This document shows positions 1 through 7,072 of a stretch of DNA of 64,000 nt, piece by piece. Numbering within the stretch: position 1 is the stretch's first letter; each line of letters starts with the position of its first letter. The stretch spans positions 106,912-170,911 of the forward strand of contig NZ_JAGGLV010000016.1 of NCBI RefSeq assembly GCF_017874735.1, in the 5' to 3' direction. The notes beneath the pieces are model-generated. The model was not told the origin of the DNA and did no database searches. It was given only the letters and a program-made list of their open reading frames with translations. The stretch comes from Paenibacillus silagei (lineage in GTDB: Bacteria; Bacillota; Bacilli; Paenibacillales; Paenibacillaceae). The translations under genes and the position numbers were made by a program.

Positions 1-1
1 G

Positions 2-967
2 GGACTGCTGTTCCGCCGCTCTGCGGATGAGGATGCAGCGGACATCACAGAGAAGACGCTGATCATTGCTGAATCTGCCCGGTCCTGGGTGAAGCAGCAT
101 CTCAAGTTCACGGCTACCTTCGGCATCAGCGGACCTGCCGCGGGTCTCAGCGGCTTATCGGGTGCGTACCGCCAGGCCCTGGGGGCGTTGGACCGCAAAA
201 TAACCGTTGGCCCAGGCCGCGTCTATGCGGCGCCTGCCGGCCCGCTGCCTCCGGCTGAAGGAATGGATGTGCTGGTCCAGGCCATCGGTGCCGTTCCCCA
301 GCTGTACCGGCTGGGGAACACAGAGTGGAAGCCGCTGATCGAGCGGATTTTTGAGCTGCTGGCAGGCGGCAACTACTCCAAAGAGGATATCGTCCGGCTG
401 CTGAGGCTGCTGGAGACCGGGCTGTCCCGGGAGATGCAGGAGCTGCCGCCGGAGATGAAGGGGATCTGGAATAACGGACGGCTGCGGGGTATTCCGCATT
501 CACCGGAGTCTTTTGAATGGATTGAGGAGCTGCACGGGGAACTGGTCTCTTCGCTGGAGGAGATGGAGGAGGCGCTGAGCAGCCTGCGGATGAACCGGGA
601 GCAGTACACACTCGCCAATAAGGTGCGCGAATACATTGGCTGCAATTACGCGGACCCCGACTTCTCCCTGACCCATGTTGCCGACAGCTTCGCCATGAAC
701 ACCAAGACGGTAAGCCGGATCTTCAAGGAGGAGATCGGCGAGAACTTCGTCGATTATCTGGCCCGCCTGCGTATGGAGGAGGCTAAGCGCCTGCTGACCG
801 GAACCTCCGAACCAGTGCAGAGCATCGCCGAGCGTGTGGGGTATCTGTACCCCATGTCCTTCATCCGCGTCTTCAAGAAGCTCGAAGGCATCACACCCGG
901 CGAATACCGCAAAGCCCAGGGTATTCCCCTGCATGGTGGTGATAGTGAGGGTGATGGGGAGAGTTAG
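2..967 (+). CDS. AraC-family transcriptional regulator, C-terminal part (5' end outside window)
   Basis: The frame is open from base 2, so the gene starts upstream of the window; the internal ATG at 89 has no good ribosome binding site and falls inside the open frame. The last 100 or so residues (about nt 619-930) form a double helix-turn-helix AraC/XylS DNA-binding domain, with the typical AEAVGY-like second-helix segment (IAERVGYLYPMSF) and the GITPGEYRK ending. The part before it (GISGPAAGLSGLSGAYRQAL...) looks like the degenerate GGDEF-like linker found in Paenibacillus YesN-type response regulators and membrane-anchored AraC regulators. Which of these two it is cannot be decided without the N-terminus. 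It may control the glycosidase operon downstream, but a strong terminator and a repeat array lie between them, so this is inference. Confidence 0.85.
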   Translation, partial: GLLFRRSADEDAADITEKTLIIAESARSWVKQHLKFTATFGISGPAAGLSGLSGAYRQALGALDRKITVGPGRVYAAPAGPLPPAEGMDVLVQAIGAVPQLYRLGNTEWKPLIERIFELLAGGNYSKEDIVRLLRLLETGLSREMQELPPEMKGIWNNGRLRGIPHSPESFEWIEELHGELVSSLEEMEEALSSLRMNREQYTLANKVREYIGCNYADPDFSLTHVADSFAMNTKTVSRIFKEEIGENFVDYLARLRMEEAKRLLTGTSEPVQSIAERVGYLYPMSFIRVFKKLEGITPGEYRKAQGIPLHGGDSEGDGES

Positions 968-1049
968 GCTCATGTGGCCATGTGATGTGAGCGGGGCGCA
1001 CAGCGATTAGCCGGTTATAGTTGGCGAAGCTACGGGGGTATAGGTGTGA

Positions 1050-1082
1050 AACAAGACGGCCGGGGTTTCGGGCCGTCTTGTT
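1050..1082 (+). terminator. Rho-independent terminator after the AraC-type gene
   Basis: AACAAGACGGCC and GGCCGTCTTGTT are perfect 12-bp arms around a 9-base loop, 83 bases after the stop codon. The T run is short (TTCGTCT), so termination may be moderate. Confidence 0.7.
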
Positions 1083-1183
1083 CGTCTGCTTGCTGCTGAG
1101 TCGCTGCCATTCTGGAAAATAACATCGGCGCACGAATGAAGTGCATAAACACACCACATTTTCGCAAATTCACCGTTGGCGCA

Positions 1184-1595
1184 TGTATGCTGTTTTCCGC
1201 ATACATTGGGTCCAGTGCCTGCGTGCGAGCTGAATGTATGCTGTTTTCCGCATACATTTGGTCCATGTGCCTGCGTGCGAGCTGAATGTATGCTGTTTTC
1301 CGCATACATTGGTTCACGTGTCTGCGTGCGAGCAGAATGTATGCTGTTTTCCGTATACATTTGGTCCATGTGCCTGCGTGCGAGCTGAATGTATGCTGTT
1401 TTCCGCATACATTGGTTCACGTGTCTGCGTGCGAGCTGAATGTATGCTGTTTTCCGCATACATTTGGTCCATGTGCCTGCGTGCGAGCAGAATGTATGCT
1501 GTTTTCCGCTACATTTGGTCCATGTGCCTGCGTGCGAGCTGAATGTATGCTGTTTTCCGCATACATTGGTTCACGTGTCTGCGTGCGAGCCCAAT
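1184..1595. repeat. Tandem array of about eight 51-52 bp hairpin repeats
   Basis: Units begin (TGTATGC) at 1184, 1235, 1287, 1338, 1390, 1441, 1493 and 1544, so the period alternates between 51 and 52. Each unit carries the dyad AATGTATGC-TGTTTTCC-GCATACATT (9-bp arms, 8-base loop), followed by a constant TGCGTGCGAGC. The segment between has two versions, TTTGGTCCATGTGCC and TTGGTTCACGTGTC, which mostly alternate, giving a higher-order period near 103 bp. One unit (1493) lost one base in the right arm. Shorter, more diverged relatives with the motif GGCGCACGRATGAAG flank the array at about 1128-1183 and 1596-1705. Chance open frames run through the array on both strands. The function is unknown. 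Confidence 0.9.
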
Positions 1596-1705
1596 GATGA
1601 AGGGTATAAATACACTGCATTTACGTAAATCTACCGTCGGCGCACGGATGAAGGGATAAATACACCGTATTTACTGGAATAGCACTGTTGGCGCACGAGT
1701 CAAGT

Positions 1706-1973
1706 GTATATGTCCCCCCCAGTGCCGGCGTTGGCAGGCCTCGATCAGCATCTTATTTTCTCCCGGAACAAGCCTCTCCTTTATGCCTGAAACATCGGCG
1801 GGTGTTCTGCACAGCGCTGACAGTAAGCCCGGATTCGGTTGCCGCATTATGTGCACGTATAGCTGCATTTTTGCATGTCGTTATTATGCTAAAGAAGGGC
1901 ATGATCGTCAAGGAATCGGCCCGCCGGATACGTTACTCTAGAAGGGTAGATGACATAAGGCTGGAGGGACACG
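1706..1973. other. Non-coding stretch before the glycosidase operon
   Basis: No convincing gene is visible. The operon promoter must lie here or inside the repeat array, but I see no clear -35/-10 pair. A good ribosome binding site (GGAGG, about 1963) precedes the next gene. Confidence 0.4.
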
Positions 1974-2639
1974 ATGCAGCGTTGTTTATATAGAGCCGAG
2001 TGCAGGGAGGCTACTAATCCATCAGCGTTCTGGGAGGCACAGACCGGGCTGCTGAATGAACGCATGGACAGGCTGGGCCTGGGACGGCTTAGTATTTTTC
2101 AGGATGGCAAGGAGCTGTTTCTGTACTATGAGTGCACCCGCCGGGAGGTGGAGCCGGAGCAGCTGTTTCAGGGGACTGCAGAGATTCTCAAGGAATGGCC
2201 GGGAGGGGAGCAGCCCCGGTTGTGGGTGCCTATGATGGATATTTTCCATTATCAGCAGCCAGTCTCCGCAGAGCATTGGAAGCGCAGTCATGCGGCGGGA
2301 ACCCCCTACGGAAGAGTGGCGGCGCTGAAGCCGGAGCAGGTCGCAAGCTATGTGTATCACCATTACCAGTATCAGGAGGAGCATCCGGGGGACGGCGACA
2401 AATATGGGATTATCGGGCTGCATGAGAACCTGCTGTTTTTTTATTCCGAGCTGCCTGCAACGGTGGAGCCTGCCCCGTACGCCGGGAAGCTTGCCACGAA
2501 TCTCCGGCCGGACAACTGGGGTGAGGTGATGGACCCGCATTTCAGGAAATGGAGTGAGATGCCGCCGGATCAGGCCATTTGGAAAAAGCTTACGCTCGTC
2601 CTAACCATCCCCCGCCCCTATGCGGAAAAAGGAGAATGA
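1974..2639 (+). CDS. Hypothetical protein, possibly two tandem RhaM-like mutarotase folds
   Basis: 221 residues, ATG preceded by GGAGG at a normal distance. I do not recognise the whole protein. The first half (residues 1-100) has a pattern like L-rhamnose mutarotase RhaM: an early basic strand, a helix with FWEAQTGLLNERM, a strand GRLSIFQDGKELFLYYE and a tryptophan-rich end RLWVPMMDIF. The second half (residues 110-215) repeats the outline, with GRVAALKPEQVASYVYHHYQ, KYGIIGLHENLLFFYSE and WGEVMDPHFRKW. RhaM itself is about 104 residues, so this would be a fused pair. The stop codon overlaps or abuts the next gene's leader, implying one operon with the GH2 and GH94 enzymes and a role in the same sugar pathway, for example sugar epimerisation at the anomeric carbon. 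The assignment is tentative. Confidence 0.6.
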   Translation: MQRCLYRAECREATNPSAFWEAQTGLLNERMDRLGLGRLSIFQDGKELFLYYECTRREVEPEQLFQGTAEILKEWPGGEQPRLWVPMMDIFHYQQPVSAEHWKRSHAAGTPYGRVAALKPEQVASYVYHHYQYQEEHPGDGDKYGIIGLHENLLFFYSELPATVEPAPYAGKLATNLRPDNWGEVMDPHFRKWSEMPPDQAIWKKLTLVLTIPRPYAEKGE

Positions 2640-2641
2640 TT

Positions 2642-5600
2642 ATGCTACGTACATCGATATGTCTCAATGGTGAGTGGGATTTCATGCCGCTCTATGACCA
2701 GCCGCGCACTCGCGCCCTTCCGGAGAAATTGCAATACGAGGCCCGTAAAATACAGGTTCCATCGAGCTGGCGCTACAGCTATACTGCGCCTTCGGGCAGC
2801 AAATTCGGCGAAGTCGCCGACCATAATTTTCAGCCCTTCGATGTTTACAGCTACCCGGAGGAATGGAATGCAGCCGAAGCCGGGGTGCTTCACCGCAGCT
2901 TTCAGGTGCCGGAGACAATGCTGGAGCAGCGGGTCGTACTTCGGTTCGATGGCATTATGCAAAAAGCGGCAATCTATCTGGACCGCGAGCGGATTGCGCT
3001 CTGGGAGGACGGCTTCCTGCCCTTGCGGCTGGATATCACCGGGCTGGTGAAGCCCGGCCGGGAGCAGCAGCTGCACGTGGTCTGCGGCAGCTTCGACACG
3101 GCCGTGCTTCCCTCCGGGGAGACCAAAATCACCGGACTCTCCGGCTCCTGGTTCGGCAGAATCGCCCGGGGCATCTGGCAGGATGTCTTCCTGGAGACCT
3201 ATCCGCCGGTATCGCTGGAGGATCTTATGATCCGCACCTCTTTCCGGCAGGGAAGGCTGGAAGTGGATGCCCTGATAAGCGGCACAGAAGACGGTCCCTT
3301 GTCCGAAGGACTGCGGGTGCTTTTGCAGGTCAGGGAGCGAACGTCCGGCGTTCCGGCCGCACGGACAGAGCCGCCCCATCTGTCGCAGAAGCTGGCGGCC
3401 GCCCGTCCGCTGCCCGTACTTGAAGCGGAAGCCGCAGTAGCGCTTCGCCCTGCGGAGGCTGCGGCCGGACGGCAGTTATGCAGAAATACCGGCAGCCGGG
3501 AGTGGGGAGGAGCGGCATTCAGCCTGCCCTGGCAGGAGGCCATGCTGTGGAGTCCGGATTCCCCTGTCCTGTATGAGCTGGAGCTAGTGCTTCAATCGGG
3601 CGATGTCGTTCTGGACCGCCGGAGCGAGACCTTCGGCTTCCGGGAGTTCTGGTGCGAAGGGCCGCAGTTTATGCTGAACGGGATTCCCGTTAATCTGCGG
3701 GGGGACTCTTGGCATTTTCAGGGGGCGGCCCAGCAGACAGAGGACTATATCCGTAACTGGTACCGGATGTGCCGGCAGGCGGGCATTAACAGCATCCGGC
3801 TCCATGCGCAGCCGTATCCGTCAGATTATCTGCGGATTGCCGATGAGGAGGGGATGCTGATTGTCGATGAGACGGCTATCTACGGCTCCAGCAAAAGCAT
3901 GGATGCCGCCCATCCAGATTTCATAGACAATTGCCGTGCGCATGTGCAGCGGCTGGTGCAGCGGGACAAGAATCACCCCTCGGTCATCCTGTGGAGTGTG
4001 CAGAACGAGATGCGTTGGGTGGATGGACGCGATGAATACAAGCAGCATATCCCCGGCCTGATTGAGCTGATGAAGGCGCTGGATGATACCCGCCCGGTCA
4101 TGGTGGAAGGGGATAACCGCCTGGTCTCCAGGCAGCAGACCGAGGTGGAGAGCCGCCATTACAATATTGACGGCACCATCGCGCAGTGGGACCGGCAGGT
4201 TCCGCTCACCTTCGGTGAGCATGGCGGCTGGTGGTACATCTGTCCGCAGAACAGCAGCATGTACTCGGGAATGGATGTATATAAGGATTCGGACGCAAGT
4301 GCTGCCGGGCTGGCCCGCAAGGAGCGGCTGTTCGTGGAATATGCAAGGCGGCAGGGAGTTTCAGGCATCTCTACCTTTAACTTTGTCCATTACTTCATGC
4401 GGGCGATGCCGGAGCAGGAGCTGAAGCTGCCGCAGGCTGATCTGACCACACCCGGTTCCAAGCCTGCCGTGATTCCGGCCTACTCGCTTTCGCTGAACAA
4501 CGGGCTGCTGCCGGAGGAATATCCGGTCTACAGGCCTAATCCGGCTTTTGCTATTATGGCTGCGGCCTTCAAGCCGGTAACGCTGATTGCCGCCGAATAC
4601 AACCGCTGCTTCTTCGATGATGCGCCGGTCTCCCGCAGCTTCGATGTCTATAACGATACACTGTCCACGCAGGAAGTAACGGTGGAATGTGAAGTCATGC
4701 AGGGCGGGCGCAGCGTACACAGCGAGACCTTCCGCTTCCGTCATGAGCCTGCTCAGCGCCGGAGCATCCGGCTGGAGTGGATGCCGGAGGCAGTCCATGG
4801 CGAAGGAGCTGGGGTAGCAGTAGGAGATAGGGTAGCAGCAGGAGATGGGACATCAGTACAAGATGGGGCAGGAGTAGGAAAAGGGGCAAAAGGAGGAGAG
4901 GGGGCCGGAGTAGGAGCACCAGTAGGCGCACCGGTAGGTGAAGGAGAAGCCACTCTGTCTGCCCGGCTGTTCCATGGCAGCGAGCTGATGCATGAGCTTG
5001 AGGTAAGCTACCGCCTGCTGTCCGGGAGCTGCCGGACCGAGCCGGTAGAGATTGCCCTGTCCGCAGCATACATCGGCTCTGACCGGGACTTCCAGGCGAT
5101 TCACGCGCTGGTGCCCGCTCTGGTCCGGGCAGAGCCGGAAGCGGTAGATAAGCTTGCGGCTGGAAGCCTGCTGATTGTCGGCAGCAAAATGGAGGATAAG
5201 GATGGGTCGCTTGACCGGAGGCTGAGAGGATTCGTGCAGCGGGGCGGCCGGCTGCTGCTGCTGGAGCAGCTTCATCTCTCTTGCGGCAGACTGCCGCTCA
5301 CCCGCCGGGAATTCATCCGCGCACATGCCGGGGATTACGGGCATCCGGTTCTCCGGGGATTAGGCCCGGAAGATCTGATGTACTGGCATGAGGAGCTGCG
5401 CGAGGACGGGCCGCTGCCGATCATCCATGCGGCGTTCGAGAAGCCGGTAATCGGCGACTTCACCCTGCTGCTGGAATGCAGCGCAGGGGACTTCGGAGAC
5501 GGCGGCGATTTGTGGTCGCCGCTGCTGGAATACCGCAGCGGATCAGGCATGTTCCTGGCGAATCAGCTGGAGATTATGGACCATCTCCAGCGGGTTCCCC

Positions 5601-7072
5601 AGGCGCAGCTACTGCTGCGCAGCCTGCTGCAGTATGCGGGCCGCGCAGTCCACGCGGCCGCTGGTCCGGCGGCTGTTGCGCTGCGGTCCGCCGCGCCGGA
5701 GACCGCAGCAGCCGATCTTGCCACCGCCGCCAGGTCCGTCGTAGAGGAGCAATGCGCTACCGTTCCATCATGCACCGATCTTACCGCAGCCGTAACTGCT
5801 CCAGCCCCGGCTGCGGTGCAGCCCGCAGCAGCCGATCCAGCCGCGGCACAATCCGCTGCGGTCTGGGTCCGCAGCGACAGTCCGGCGGCAGCCTTGCTCG
5901 GCAAGCTCCGCCTCAAGGGCCAAAGGCTGGACAGCGCCGCAGGCTTGTCCGGCCTGACCCCCGGCCTCCTCGTCGTGGAGGCCGCACTGCTGGGCGCACC
6001 GGGCGCGGCGGAAGCCGTGCGCCAGGCAGCCCTGGCCGGCGGCATCGTGCTGGTGCTGCCGGCAGAGCCCGGCGGGCAGGAGGCACTCGCCCGCCTGCTG
6101 GACGCTCCCGTGCGTATTGCGCCGCACGGGACGTATCATCTGGCGGCGGACTATGCGCACGCCGCCATGCAGGGCATCAGCCCCGTCGACCTGTTCGGCT
6201 TCGACAAGGTGCATCTCTCGCCCCGGGATGTCGTCAACCGGGAGCTGGCCGGGTACAGGCTGGAGGTGCCGGACGCCGAGGTGCTGTGCACCAGCGTCGA
6301 AGGCACAGCCTGGAAGGACTATTTCGCCGGGCAGCATACGGCGGAATACAGCAGGCTGGCGCTGGTCGAGCTGAACCGCAGGAAGGCGGCTGCTCCGGGA
6401 GCTTTTGTGATCCGGCAGGCGGCCGGAGCAGGAGAGATCGTCTGCTCGCAGCTGCTCGCCGACCCGGATAGCGACAAGAGTCTCAGGCTCTACACGCGCC
6501 TGCTCGGAAATCTCGGAGCCGCTTTCGCCGATGAGCTGCTGCTTCATGACAAGGGAGATGCGCAGTGGGCGGTGGAGGCCGCAATGACACTGTTCTGTCC
6601 GCCGCATACCGGCTACGAGGCGATGAAGGACTACTATACAGACCCCGAATTCTCCCTGAACAATTTGGGGGAAGGCCTATACGGCTGGATGAAGAAAAAA
6701 GAACGGCGCCCGGACGGAACCTTCCTCATCCCCGCACCGGAGGGCCGGCCCCTGTTCCTGAGCTGCTTCGTGCACCTGCCGGAGACGGGGGATGCAACCG
6801 AAGCAGCCGCAGGAAGCGGGAAGCCGGGTGGAACGAGAACCGGCAGACTCCGGGTGAACTCGGCCTGTGCTTTTGAGATCTATATGAATGGCAGGCTGGT
6901 GGCAGATCCTGAACAGGAGATTACGCTGGCCAGCGGGATCAACCGCCTGATCGCCATCGTTCGGGGAGCACAGGAGGATATCGCCTTCGGCATGGTGTTC
7001 CTGAATACAGACGGCACGTATATGAATGATCTGGAGTTCCGCCTGACGATGGATGAGGTGGAGCCCAAGTGA
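2642..7072 (+). CDS. Very large GH2-family glycoside hydrolase
   Basis: 1476 residues from ATG 2642, chosen because GGAG at 2631 is spaced correctly for it; earlier in-frame ATGs at 2579 and 2636 are badly placed. The order is: a sugar-binding jelly roll (about 1-180), an Ig-like domain, a TIM barrel (about 350-640) and long C-terminal additions. The acid/base pair is visible as ILWSVQNEM (N455-E456), and FGEHGGWW (E526) is the likely nucleophile. No signal peptide is seen, so the enzyme is probably cytoplasmic and acts on imported oligosaccharide or glycoside. Beta-galactosidase, glucuronidase and mannosidase specificities cannot be told apart. Two oddities stand out: a Gly/Val/Ala low-complexity insert (about residues 720-770) and an Ala/Pro-rich linker (about 1003-1075). 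The stop overlaps the GTG of the GH94 gene, so translation is probably coupled. Confidence 0.85.
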   Translation: MLRTSICLNGEWDFMPLYDQPRTRALPEKLQYEARKIQVPSSWRYSYTAPSGSKFGEVADHNFQPFDVYSYPEEWNAAEAGVLHRSFQVPETMLEQRVVLRFDGIMQKAAIYLDRERIALWEDGFLPLRLDITGLVKPGREQQLHVVCGSFDTAVLPSGETKITGLSGSWFGRIARGIWQDVFLETYPPVSLEDLMIRTSFRQGRLEVDALISGTEDGPLSEGLRVLLQVRERTSGVPAARTEPPHLSQKLAAARPLPVLEAEAAVALRPAEAAAGRQLCRNTGSREWGGAAFSLPWQEAMLWSPDSPVLYELELVLQSGDVVLDRRSETFGFREFWCEGPQFMLNGIPVNLRGDSWHFQGAAQQTEDYIRNWYRMCRQAGINSIRLHAQPYPSDYLRIADEEGMLIVDETAIYGSSKSMDAAHPDFIDNCRAHVQRLVQRDKNHPSVILWSVQNEMRWVDGRDEYKQHIPGLIELMKALDDTRPVMVEGDNRLVSRQQTEVESRHYNIDGTIAQWDRQVPLTFGEHGGWWYICPQNSSMYSGMDVYKDSDASAAGLARKERLFVEYARRQGVSGISTFNFVHYFMRAMPEQELKLPQADLTTPGSKPAVIPAYSLSLNNGLLPEEYPVYRPNPAFAIMAAAFKPVTLIAAEYNRCFFDDAPVSRSFDVYNDTLSTQEVTVECEVMQGGRSVHSETFRFRHEPAQRRSIRLEWMPEAVHGEGAGVAVGDRVAAGDGTSVQDGAGVGKGAKGGEGAGVGAPVGAPVGEGEATLSARLFHGSELMHELEVSYRLLSGSCRTEPVEIALSAAYIGSDRDFQAIHALVPALVRAEPEAVDKLAAGSLLIVGSKMEDKDGSLDRRLRGFVQRGGRLLLLEQLHLSCGRLPLTRREFIRAHAGDYGHPVLRGLGPEDLMYWHEELREDGPLPIIHAAFEKPVIGDFTLLLECSAGDFGDGGDLWSPLLEYRSGSGMFLANQLEIMDHLQRVPQAQLLLRSLLQYAGRAVHAAAGPAAVALRSAAPETAAADLATAARSVVEEQCATVPSCTDLTAAVTAPAPAAVQPAAADPAAAQSAAVWVRSDSPAAALLGKLRLKGQRLDSAAGLSGLTPGLLVVEAALLGAPGAAEAVRQAALAGGIVLVLPAEPGGQEALARLLDAPVRIAPHGTYHLAADYAHAAMQGISPVDLFGFDKVHLSPRDVVNRELAGYRLEVPDAEVLCTSVEGTAWKDYFAGQHTAEYSRLALVELNRRKAAAPGAFVIRQAAGAGEIVCSQLLADPDSDKSLRLYTRLLGNLGAAFADELLLHDKGDAQWAVEAAMTLFCPPHTGYEAMKDYYTDPEFSLNNLGEGLYGWMKKKERRPDGTFLIPAPEGRPLFLSCFVHLPETGDATEAAAGSGKPGGTRTGRLRVNSACAFEIYMNGRLVADPEQEITLASGINRLIAIVRGAQEDIAFGMVFLNTDGTYMNDLEFRLTMDEVEPK

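Noticed and set aside
1184..1595. CRISPR array interpretation of the same repeats.
   Set aside because: There are no unique spacers between identical repeats; the between-repeat segments are themselves repeated, and no cas gene is near.
1176..1628. Several overlapping open frames on both strands inside the 51-bp repeat array, encoding repeats such as CCFPHT.
   Set aside because: They arise from the repeat itself (period 51-52, so frames are not even maintained), have no ribosome binding sites and no known protein features.
5476..6471. A 331-codon open frame inside the GH2 gene.
   Set aside because: It is an Arg/Gly/Ala-rich shadow frame caused by GC-rich third positions; the GH2 frame continues through it with family-consistent sequence.
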